Assembly (NCBI GenBank): GCA_963930775.1
Contig: OZ005689.1
Coordinates: 32,907,235-32,971,234, forward strand
Direction: 5' to 3'
Length of the DNA: 64,000 nucleotides
Source of the DNA: Cliona cf. orientalis
Lineage: Eukaryota > Porifera > Demospongiae > Clionaida > Clionaidae
In this document: one piece after another, positions 18,704 to 28,400 of the stretch
Position numbering within the stretch: the first letter of the stretch is position 1
How the letters are laid out: each line of letters begins with the position of its first letter
Notes under the pieces: model-generated
What the model was told of the DNA's origin: nothing
Database searches by the model: none
What the model saw: only the letters and a program-made list of their open reading frames with translations
Made by a program: the position numbers and the translations under genes

Positions 18704-19944
18704 GCCATGATGGATATTTTTGTATCATGACTTGTGGGTAGACTCTGTATGAAGCCAGATACTCTAGTAAGTTCCACGTCTGAAATTGACCTGACATACA
18801 GAGGTGATACAAAGCACACAGCACCATTAGGGGTACAACCAATCAAAGATTTACTAGTATTATGGTGTTTGTATTCACTCTATGTAGACGATTGCATCTG
18901 TAAGTCACTGGGGGTCTCGAGGAATATTTCAGTTCCATCTATTATGGCATACGTTGATGGATACTTTTCTTTAAATACATGTGGCAGATTTGCAGCCACT
19001 TGCTCCTGTGATGGCATCCATTGAATTTCCTTGAAATGGTGATATTATAAAAAACAAATCCAAGTTGTGATGTATCTGGAGGTTAACCCAATGGAGATTC
19101 CAAACCTTATAGACAAGTCTTTTACTTGAACGTTAAGACGTAATCACATCAATATCAGAAAAAAACTGATGCTTGGGGTCTAATTTCATGTTACGCTTGC
19201 CACTTCGAACAGCATCAGTACCCCAATAGTGAAGCTTACTAACAGCTGGGCCAAGGAAATCAAATACAGCAACAAAAATTTCATATGAGCGAAAACCGGT
19301 ATAGAATCAGACAAGCAAATCATCATTTGCAATATCATCAAGTCTAAAGTGCTTTCGTCGTGTTATGCTTGCACTCTCCTTCAGTTTTTGGTTTTCTGCT
19401 TCCAGATACTCAATACGAGCTAACAATGCCCTATTTAGCACCTCTTTCTCAGAAAAACTAAGGGAATATGTGTCTTCAACATGTGGTAACTCCTGTACCA
19501 CATAATCTGTAAGCAATGTCTCCCCTAATGATGCAATAAGTGATTCCTGGTCGGTATTATTATCTTCTTCACTAAGATCAACAGTCGAACTGCTAGGTGA
19601 TATCTGATGACATGGACAATGCTCGGCGTTTTATGGACGGAATAGATGGTGATATAGAAGCAGAGCGTGTGCTCCGTTTGGAATGCAACTTCTTTGGTGA
19701 GGCGAAACGCTTTCCAATATCAAGTGATGCCACTTGACTTGAGTCACCATTTAGGAAATGTTAGCTACATATGCATACGCATATGCGTGAACTTTTTGTG
19801 ATATCACTTGCCTTCAGCCCTAGTGCTTTCAACCATTGTTCCTTTCGTGATTCATAAGCTGGAAACCCAAACATTGATACATCTTTAGTTTCACCAGGAG
19901 CTTTTGCTTTAGTACGCCCACAAACAATGCATATATTTGGCATC
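18704..19944 (-). pseudogene. ISL2EU THAP-domain transposase, N-terminal part
   Basis: The start is ATG at 19943. A THAP zinc finger (C2CH) follows: MPNICIVCGRTKAKAPGETK, MFGFPAYESRKEQWLKALGL and SSRIC. Next come a linker (VASLDIGKRFASPKKL), a coiled coil (EKEVLNRALLARIEYLEAEN, 19440-19380), FYTGFRSYEIFVAVFDFLGP and AVSKLHYWGT (about 19300-19215), EIQWMPSQEQVAANLPHVF (about 19030-18970), AIIDGTEIFLETPS with the first catalytic Asp (about 18945), and VELTRVSGFIQSLPT running to ISIMA at 18704. The THAP Cys-His spacing is disturbed by about 12 extra bases and a stop near 19785. Several frameshifts are present. In the element it binds the terminal repeats and cuts the DNA. Confidence 0.75.
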
Positions 19945-20189
19945 CTTTCAGACCTTTTAAGCAGCTATGGACAGAAAAAAGCAGTAGAAGTTGTATACAG
20001 TATTTATATCTAGACTTTTCAGTAACTGTATATCATTTTGGTCACCACCAAGGGGCCGCTGAGCTACTAGTGTGCATCATAGATCAGTGAATGTAGTCTA
20101 TATGATAGTATGGTGGCATGCAGCATGGGTGGCTAACCCTAGATCACGGATCTACGCCCAAGTTAGGGGCCCCAAGGCAGCTGGCTAGT

Positions 20190-20540
20190 GAGTTACACAG
20201 CTCTAGCAGCTGTTTATCAATTGCTCTGTCACCTACTGCTTTGCGCTGTGAAGCAAATGGAAAAAACGCGTCTCTTCAAGCGGCTGTATCTCGGGTCGAG
20301 CTCACCGTACAACAATGGGGTTTGTACTGTTGTGCAGTGCTTGCATTCAACTTTTCAGTGATGTTTGTGTACTTAGAATATTCGGTGATATCATGGAGCG
20401 GCAGCACTCTGAATATGCCCTTTGTCCGCATAGATTGTAATGTTGAAGTACCCCAAAATGGCGGAAAAATGTACCCCAGCCGTGACGTCACGTTTCATTT
20501 ACAATTAATGCATTCTTTAGTGCCTACAGTGAGAAGGGCT
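20190..20540 (+). repeat. ISL2EU terminal repeat, left copy (351 bp)
   Basis: This is the partner of 16892-17253. It runs from GAGTTACACAGCTCTAGCAG to GTGAGAAGGGCT at 20540. AT and the right part of MITE-B follow. Confidence 0.8.
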
Positions 20541-21039
20541 ATCAAGAAATTACGGTCTAAAGGCATTGCTATGCACACGTATGGCGTTTCCGCATACTAC
20601 GCGTGACCCGGAAATCAATTAAGTGGACCTGGGCGGAGCCGTTCGAAATGAACGTAAAGATCGAGCAAGAGTTGAATTTCGTTGTTGACAACGACAGTTG
20701 ATTGTTCTTAGATGCCCAATAAGCTAAAAAGGTGAGCAAACGTACAGTAGTTCGATGAATCCAGCTGTATCTAGGTGGAGAATTCTAATTAGCGTTCATA
20801 GCAACGGGCTCCGTGTACGGTAGCTGTACAGACTAGGTCGGTCAAAATGAAGGCTATTTCGCCTTCGTAACTTGCGGTTAGCCTCCGTAGACGATGGCAA
20901 AGGTTAGAAGAAAGGTTCTTTGGCATGTATATGACAAAAAGTCAACTTTGATATTTTTGACTTGAGGTACTAAAAACGCGCATTGCACGGATAGCGCGCA
21001 TATTCCATACGCCGGGTTTTGTCAGATGATATGGTCACA
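20541..21039. repeat. MITE-B copy 4, right 499 bp
   Basis: This matches MITE-B from the AATTACGGTCTAAAGGCATT block to the right tip GGTCACA at 21039. Together with 17254-17426 it makes a complete copy of about 670 bp with only the AT counted twice. Confidence 0.8.
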
Positions 21040-21241
21040 ATTGAATATCTCCTTGAGCCTTAAAATGTTCATATAATATTTGTTTGAGATCATCACTAGT
21101 CACCACTAAGAGATTGGATGAGCGAGACTCGTAGTAACCAACATCGAAGTTAATTGTGCTTGAAAGATCACCATTTAATTCTTCCAAAAGATAAACTTGC
21201 AAATCAGTCACAGAACAAAATTTACCATTAAAATGATGCAA
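21040..21241 (-). pseudogene. PB1/SHOCT-type hypothetical protein, N-terminal part
   Basis: From the ATG at 21241 the minus strand reads MHHFNGKFCSVTDLQVYLLE, LSSTINFDVGYYESRSSNLL and TSDDLKQILYEHFKAQGDIQ, ending at the MITE-B tip. The DVGYYxxxxxxLxxVxxxDL pattern resembles a PB1-like or ubiquitin-like fold at the N-terminus of sponge multi-copy proteins. The protein would continue across the MITE into the segment now at 17427 (plus). The shared CAATTG at both borders is compatible with a target duplication. Confidence 0.5.
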
Positions 21242-21368
21242 ATGACGGCTTTCTTACTGTTTCACGCTATTTAGAATGGTCACTTTATACTTGTACACTC
21301 TATGTTGGTGTTGAGAATTAGAGGAAGGTACCTGTATGAGGTACATGTGTAAGTTGCTCACACACATA

Positions 21369-21777
21369 CGTGAGCGGAATTGAGAAAAGGGCCCACTTCG
21401 TGCATTTTCCAAAATTTCGTTTTAAATCACGCATAACTTCTGAACTGTAGTAGCTATGAGCTTCAGACTTGGAGCCAGTCATTAGTCAGCACTCGCTGTA
21501 AATTTCGCGCCCCGCCCACAGCCGGTGTGGGCGTGGCACCCGCGCGTATCGATCGCGTTCGAAATTGGCCTTTTTATGCCTCACTTTAAGCGTTCAGTGC
21601 TTTGGACAGGAGCTTAGCCAGACTCTAACGTTGGATGTATTTAGTAGAAGGCCTGATCTGCTTACAAAACCAAGCCAGACACCTAAGGCTCTTATAGTTT
21701 TTGTGTGGTAACAGCTTGAAAAGTGCCAAAAATTCGTGTTTTGCACAAAGTGGGCCCTTTTCTCAAATCAGCTCACA
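21369..21777. repeat. MITE-A copy 3
   Basis: GTGAGCGGAATTGAGAAAAG at the left and CTTTTCTCAAATCAGCTCAC at the right are inverted repeats. The body carries the GCCCCGCCCACAGCCGGTGT and TTTATGCCTCACTTTAAGC blocks of the family. Flanking 21242-21368 and 21778-22660 hold nothing recognisable except a (CACACG)n run near 22270-22300. Confidence 0.75.
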
Positions 21778-22666
21778 TATACACATGTGCATCACTTTCA
21801 CTGTATGCCTGCACACGCCTCTCAGGGGTGGCCAAGGTGCCGAAGATCATGGGCCAACATCTCAATATTAAAACACACGTATGGGCCATTTCAGTACATC
21901 ACCAAATATAATATTAATTATAGTATGATAGCTAGCTAGCAATGTGTGCGATGACCTAGCTGACTGTAACTACATGAATGGGATTAAAGATATTAATCAC
22001 TGATTGTATTTCAAGCTTGAGGTAGCTATACATACACTATACACTTGAATCAAACCATAAGGCCCGCTATTTCGAAGGAACACATTTCAACAATAATTAA
22101 CGATTTAAGCACTATATAGCCACTAAGCAGTATGATCATGGATCATGATGTGCAGGCAACATCCATTTCAGGTAGGAGTAGCTAGAGTACACAATTATTT
22201 CATGCATAGTACAACGACTGTCAGGGGCCACAAACGGCCCCTGTGGCCGCATTTGGCCATTGCTGCCTCTACGCACACGCACACGCACACGCACACACGC
22301 AAGCAGACCATGCAACATGTAGCTATGGAATTCTAATTAAAGCACACTTATCCCAGTAGACACATTGCTGTTTGAGATTACAGTAGCAACAACACCCCCT
22401 CGTGGAAGATGTACTGTTTTTCCGCCTATTACAGGCCGATAGCAAGAACCCTGGCATAACCAGGAATCCACCTGTACCGGCCATATTCAACTTCAAGTAC
22501 ACAATTATACATGTACTGTTACAAGTGTACACATGTATCACTCACGCACATGCACTCATTGAGTCAGCTGATCACCTATCTGCGCATGCGTTAAACCTGA
22601 CCAATGGCCTAAGTGCAAGAATCCCTAAATCTCATGTACTACAACCCTCCATACTATATTGCGCTG

Positions 22667-23140
22667 TCATATATCCTGCAGCTGGTTTTCCTCAAACCGT
22701 CCCTGCGGACAACAGTGAACTTGATTCTGGGGATCCTGTGGGCCATACTTAAACTGGTCGTGTAGACCGTATTGAAACCCATCGTGTGGACTGTGCTGAA
22801 ACTGGTCACGAGGACCGTACTGAAACCGGCTCTGAGGACCGTATTGTGACCAGCCATAAGGGCTGTAAGGGGGGTGACCCAGATCACCCAGACCTGAACA
22901 CATATATGATGCAGAATATGGATACATACCTGCCATTGATACTGGTGTGCAATGTGTATTCACGGTATGGGTGCTGGAGCCTGCCGAGCTAGCTATGGAA
23001 ATAGCTGAGGCAATGATGGGGCCCAGCTCCCGACCTAGCGCTTGAAGGGCTGCTGAAGAGCCCAACAGCTGATCCATGATATTTGCTGGAGGTTCCGACA
23101 CGGGAGGCTCTCCTTCGTCATTACTATCACTCATCTTCAC
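22667..23140 (-). CDS. hypothetical protein with Tyr-Gly-Pro-rich repeats (candidate exon)
   Basis: A 157-codon open frame begins MKMSDSNDEGEPPVSEPPAN, with a second Met better placed two codons later. It has a helical block SAALQALGRELGPIIASAIS, then a Tyr/Gln/Gly/Pro-rich tail with repeats of the type FQYGPRDQFQ. I do not recognise the protein. The ALxxLxxELxPIIxxxI block recalls gag-like or transposon accessory proteins, which is only an impression. It starts 310 bp from a plus-strand candidate exon (23452), so the two may share a divergent promoter. No splice donor is obvious at its end. Confidence 0.4.
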   Translation of the reverse strand: MKMSDSNDEGEPPVSEPPANIMDQLLGSSAALQALGRELGPIIASAISIASSAGSSTHTVNTHCTPVSMAGMYPYSASYMCSGLGDLGHPPYSPYGWSQYGPQSRFQYGPRDQFQHSPHDGFQYGLHDQFKYGPQDPQNQVHCCPQGRFEENQLQDI

Positions 23141-23451
23141 GGTTGCTTGCTAAAAATCGACCCCAAAATCGTCCTGGAATCTGATTACAGATCAAGTGAC
23201 CGCGTCCTTATTGCTATGCCAGCAGCAAAATAGGTCTGAAGATATAGCTGCGCATGCACAGATTAAGTGGTATTCATTCTTTTTACGCATCAAAATTGCT
23301 GTGAAGTATTGTAATAAAAAGGTTATTACATGCTGATATCGAGCCGGAGCACTCCGAAGTATAACACATAGTGCAAGAGCAATACCAGGAAACAATCACT
23401 TTATGAATCTGAAAGCTAGCTTCCAGGTATCAGGAATGACGAGAAGACAGT

Positions 23452-23620
23452 ATGGGAACACCAGGCGCCTCCCAAACATGCGCTCGAGTTGGACGAAGTG
23501 AAGAATTCATCACTTTCATCAGCAACTACGCAGAGAGAAATGCCATACTTCTCCCCGGCTGTGTCCCAGGCTATGAACATGATGACATCCAACTATTACA
23601 ACTCAATACTACAAAGAAGG
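23452..23620 (+). CDS. candidate first exon of a DUF7869-type transposon protein
   Basis: The frame reads MGTPGASQTCARVGRSEEFI, then TFISNYAERNAILLPGCVPG and YEHDDIQLLQLNTTKK. It ends at a good donor (AAG|GTAAGAC, 23621). The motif NYAExNAxLLPGRxPG is, in my memory, near the N-terminus of the same invertebrate family whose C-terminal region is seen decayed at 59.3-60.5 kb. The downstream exons are not in the following kilobase, which is microsatellite, so this is probably a truncated copy. Confidence 0.45.
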
Positions 23621-23827
23621 TAAGACAGTCCCCCAGTACACGTAACGTTATAATCATACTAGGAGTACACATGGTGCAAATAGTACCTCGCGCAAGCACA
23701 TGAATGAGTGAGCATGCATGAGCTACTCTTCATATTATATATAGCTGACTTTACAAGTACTAAGCTATAGTCTGTGAAAGGCTACAGTCTGTAATAATGG
23801 GACTTGGGTACAAGTGAGACTGCTGCT

Positions 23828-23842
23828 ACTACATACATGTAT

Positions 23843-23883
<41 letters not shown>

Positions 23884-24097
23884 GATGCACACACACACAC
23901 ATACATATATACGTACATACATACATACATATACATACAACATACATACGTACGTAACATACATACGTATGTAACGTACGTACGTACACACATACATACA
24001 CATACATACATACATACACATACACACACACATATACATACATACATATATACGTACGTACATACATGCATACATGCGTACATACACATACACACAC

Positions 24098-24130
<33 letters not shown>

Positions 24131-24232
24131 CATACATACATACATACATACATACAACATACAACGTACGTACATACGTACATACATGCATACATACACA
24201 TACACACACGCACACATACATATACATACAAC
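23828..24232. repeat. ACAT/ACAC microsatellite, left block
   Basis: Long runs of ACAT, ACAC and some ACGT units cover about 400 bp. Any reading frames here are consequences of the repeat (Tyr-Val-Cys-Met strings) and are not genes. Confidence 0.95.
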
Positions 24233-24462
24233 CAAGGGCTTATAGACCCCAAAGGGGGAGGGAGAGGGCATGTAACTGATAGTGTACCTAGCAAAGTTCA
24301 AATCAGACAGTGGTTTGTAACTAATTATAGTAACAGTTGCTGTCTGGACCGCATTAGTGCTATGGACTGATAACGTGGATTTACTATTTTTAGCCTATGG
24401 ATTTGAAGTTTGCCAGGTACCAGTTACATGCCCTCTCCCCCTTTGGGGTCTATAAGCCCTTG
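24233..24462. repeat. MITE-D (230 bp) with 7-bp target duplication
   Basis: CAAGGGCTTATAGACCCCAA at the left and TTGGGGTCTATAAGCCCTTG at the right are perfect inverted repeats. The similarity continues inward for about 60 bp (GGGCATGTAACTG and CAGTTACATGCCC). ATACAAC at 24226-24232 is repeated at 24463-24469. It sits inside the microsatellite. Its superfamily is not determined. Confidence 0.85.
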
Positions 24463-24475
24463 ATACAACATATAT

Positions 24476-24760
24476 AATTACATACATACATACATACATA
24501 CATACAATTGACATACAACATACAACATACACACATACACACATACACACATACACACATACACACACACACACACACACACATACATACACATACATAC
24601 ATACATACATACATACCTACGTACGTACGTACGTTGTACGTACGTACATACGTATACATACCTACATACGTACGTACATATACATACATACATACGTACG
24701 TACGTATACATACAAACGTATGTAACGTACGTACGTACGTACGAACATACATGCATATAT
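24476..24760. repeat. ACAT/ACGT microsatellite, right block
   Basis: This continues the left block after MITE-D, ending in ACGTACGT-rich sequence. No gene is seen from here to the LTR at 25053. Confidence 0.95.
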
Positions 24761-25048
24761 GGCAAGCGGTATGTATGGCAAGCCATATGTAACAATATTA
24801 AAACGTACTAAAATACATTACGTCATGGATTATAGTAACGCAGCGCAGGTACATGTATAATGTATGTACATGTTATTATAATACGTACATATAATATACA
24901 AGAGTTAGCACGCATGCGCTGTGTTGAGTTCGTATGCTGGGGGTTAAAGGTCACTAACATGCCACCGTGAATGTCGCCATTAGAAGGGCCTGGCATATTG
25001 GTGAAATAATGATTCTGGGGATATTTTATTAAAAGCTATACATTCACG

Positions 25049-25052
25049 GGTA
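25049..25052. repeat. GGTA target site duplication, left
   Basis: GGTA lies directly before the 5' LTR and again at 31181-31184 directly after the 3' LTR. Confidence 0.8.
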
Positions 25053-25197
25053 TGTAAGAGAGTTGAACTTTGAACTAATTAACTTGAACTTAATAATGTG
25101 TAATAATTATGCCATTGATTCTATATGTTATGTAATGTGTGTAATGCGCATGTGCAGAATAATAATAAGTCAAAATCTAAGAAAGGGCCACGTTACA
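25053..25197 (+). repeat. 5' LTR (145 bp)
   Basis: It begins TGTAAGAGAG and ends CCACGTTACA, giving the usual TG..CA borders. It is short for an LTR and A/T-rich. It matches 31036-31180 base for base by eye. Confidence 0.9.
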
Positions 25198-25198
25198 G

Positions 25199-25216
25199 TG
25201 GAGGTCCTCGCCGAGA
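25199..25216 (+). other. candidate primer binding site
   Basis: TGGAGGTCCTCGCCGAGA starts two bases after the 5' LTR. TGG at the start is expected for pairing with a tRNA 3' CCA. The tRNA was not identified. Confidence 0.55.
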
Positions 25217-25478
25217 CAACCCAGCTCGATCGAGCTAAAAGAAGACTCAAAACCGACCGAGGGCGAGTGGAGTCAACCAAATAGGACTCCATTTTGGCTG
25301 CGACGAAACGAGAGGAGCTACCCTACTACTCCTGCGGAGGCCTACCGTGGAAGGTGTGGTCGCAAGGTACTGACTAAATAAACTCTAGAGCAGCGACAGG
25401 GAAACGGTCCAGCCTCACGGCTAGAGGACCTGTGAATAAATACCTGTCGTCTGCGTAGCTACAGAAAGCGAGAGTAAA

Positions 25479-28400
25479 ATGTCGGAAAGCGACCACGAGG
25501 CAGAAGAAGGATCACGTGCGGGGAAAGAACACGGTGATCTCGTCGACACCGCCCCCCGAGGAAGGCTCCTCCCTCTTAATTCGCGCAGACTGACGTCCGC
25601 CCACCTGAAACAGATTGCAGAGAGTCTGGGGCTACCAACTACTGGCTCCAGTGATGAAATCAGACAACTTATTGAAGGTAAACTTCAAGAAAGCCGTGAT
25701 GTCCGCAACATACAAGTAGTTGTGGATGAGACCCCGACTATTTCGTTGAAATTGTCGCTGATGGATGAGGATGGTGTGTTTCTCGAATCCACCCCCATAG
25801 TTAAGCCTGTAAAAGAGATGGGAGAAGACTTGACGCTTAGACTTACCGAAGCTGAGCAGAAGAATGCCGAATTGCAAGTGGAGCTAGCGGAGACAAGAGA
25901 GCAACTTACCAAGCAGCAGGAGGAAACTGCTAGGCTCACTGAGGAGATGTCCTCAACCTCTACCGCTGATGAAGTCCGTAAGTTAAAAGATGAGCTGAAA
26001 CAAGAGAGAGAGAAAGCTAAGCGTGCATGGCGCATGAGTTGTGCTCAGGTTGCTGAGCAGGAGAGCCTCTTGGCTAAGAGAGAGGATGAGATAGTTGAAC
26101 TCCAAGAGAGATTGAGAGCCTGCATGCGGGATGCCCCTCCAAGGTCACACTCTAGCGGGTCTGAATCAGAGCCTGTTGGTCATGGTGATCCCCCACCAAC
26201 TGTACGCACAGAGCCTGCAAAACGGCGTGGGAAAGCACCACCAGTAGATATGTTCACTGGTGAAGATGCGGAAGTAAGATTTGAGGATTGGTTGCCATCC
26301 TTAAAGCGAGCGGCCGATTGGAATGGCTGGAGTGCAGACGAGCAACTCATTCAGCTTGCCGGACACTTGCGTGGTCGAGCGTGGCAGGAGTGGCTCCTCC
26401 TGGAGGAGGAAGAGAAAGCCACCTTTACTAGGGCGATACAAGTGCTAAAAGAAGCATTAGGCCCAGGCAGCAAGATACTCGCTGCACAAGATTTTCGGCA
26501 CACTACACAAGAGGAGACAGAATCGGTGTCATCCTTTGTCAGAAGACTTGAACGCACTTTTAGAGTGGCGTACGGCGCCGATAAGCTAAGCGCAGAAACT
26601 AGAGCTGCCTTCCTCTATGGTCAGTTGCAAGAAGGGTTGAAGCATAACCTAATGAACAGCCCTAACGTTTCTGGTGCTCTAACCTACAAGGAGCTAGTAA
26701 TGGCCGCAAAGAATGAAGAGAGGCGGCAGTCTGAGCTTAAAAAGAGGAGACAGTATCAGAATCCCCCAAAAGCAACGACCAGTAGTGCTGCCACAACTAA
26801 AACTAATCCAGCCAGCGCTGGTACAAATCAGTCTAAACCTCCAAACTCGGGGCGAAGCTCCAAGTTTTGCGACTTTTGCCGCAAGCCAGGACACTGGAAG
26901 CGTGACTGCCGTCAACGTATTAAGTCTGAAAGCACTGGCGGTGGCTCACATGCTAGTAAATCCACTAATCCCACTAATAAAGCTAGTACTAAGACAGTAC
27001 AAACCTCATCTCCTCCCGATACTGAAACAGAGTCCGAGATACAGGATCCTATGTCCTTACTCTATTCGTCATCTGACGAGAGTGATAGCATTCGTGCAGT
27101 CCGAGTCCAGGATGAGGGTAGTCGCCCCCACTACGCTGAAGTCCTCGTACAGGGTGTACTCTCTCAAGGCATTATTGATAGCGGCGCCGATATTACCATT
27201 ATGGGTGCTAGCCTATTTCAGAAAGTTGCTGCTGCTAACAGGATAAAGAAAAGAGATTTCCACAAACCGGACAAGGTACCGCACACCTATGACCAGAGAA
27301 CATTTATTCTCCACGGATACCTCAATTTGGACGTAGCCTTCGGAGATAAGACGATTGGAACCCGTGTCTATGTCAAGATGGACGCACATGATGAGCTACT
27401 ACTTTCAGAAGGAGTGTGTAGACAACTGGGGATCATTTCATACCATCCAGATGTCAAAGTCAGGAGTGGTCCACAGCACAAGGTGAATAATGAAGAGCAA
27501 CCAGCCACTGTTCCTACTATAAGAGTGCACCTCCTACAATCAGTGCGAGTCCCAGCAGGACGCAGTGCAGTCGTACCTGTACAGCTTAAAGGAGGAAATC
27601 TGAATCGCCAGCCAATGCTGATGGAGCGTGACCCAGCTATCGAGGAGTCGATAGGTCTACGACTAGAAGATGCACTCCTACAACCCTCAGAAGATGGTAT
27701 TGCTCACCTGAGATTATCTAACTCCTCTGGGTTCACAAGTGTCCTTAGCGAAGGCACTCTTGTCGGAGAGGCGGTTGAAGCAGCCGTCATTCCTCCTTCA
27801 CAAAAGAGAGAAAATTCTGAACCGATGTATCCTGTCTCAGATGTCAAGAAGATCTCTACCATGTCAGAGAGCGAGAGGAAGAGAGAAGTTTTAAAGTTAT
27901 TAGAAGAGCCTGACCTCCCAGAGCCTGAGAAGAAGCTCCTTTGTGACTTCCTGGTGGAAAACCACCTTGCATTTAGCCTCGAGAAAGGAGAACGTGGTGA
28001 GACAGACTTGATCCACATGGAGATTGACACAGGTGATGCTACTCCGAAGAAGCAATCAGTGAGGAGAATGCCGTACGCAGCTCGAAGTGAAATCGCACGA
28101 CAGCTGAAGGAGATGCAGGAGAACGGTGTCATCCAAGCTTCCAAGTCCCCTTGGTCGAGTCCAGTAGTCCTCGTCCAAAAGAAAGATGGCTCCCTCAGAT
28201 TCTGCATAGATTACCGTGAGTTGAATTCGGTCACTAAAGCCGATACTTTCCCATTACCAAGAATTGACGACCTGTTAGACCAGTTAGGAAAAGCCAAGTA
28301 CTTCTCGACGCTTGATCTTGCGTCAGGCTTTTGGCAAATCCGGATGCACCCTCAGTCTCAGGAGAAGACAGCATTTTCGACTCCGCAAGGGCTCTATGAA

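Larger units (their letters stand above)
18704..20540 (-). mobile_element. ISL2EU transposon, left part
   Basis: This part contains one terminal repeat (20190-20540) and the 5' two thirds of the THAP-transposase gene, reading leftward. It ends at 18704, in the codons before the catalytic Asp. The continuation is at 14115 in the opposite orientation. See the right part (14112-17253). Confidence 0.8.

Noticed and set aside
14112..20540. Two independent ISL2EU copies instead of one rearranged copy
   Set aside because: The two parts are complementary with no overlap in the transposase gene, in MITE-B or in the flanking protein. Independent copies would overlap or leave gaps at random.
23765..24795. 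Long Tyr-Val-Cys-Met open frames on both strands
   Set aside because: They are translations of ACAT/ACAC microsatellite and occur in all frames.
26713..27246. Second plus-strand frame inside the Gypsy gag
   Set aside because: It is a shadow of the intact 1846-codon frame with no domain of its own.
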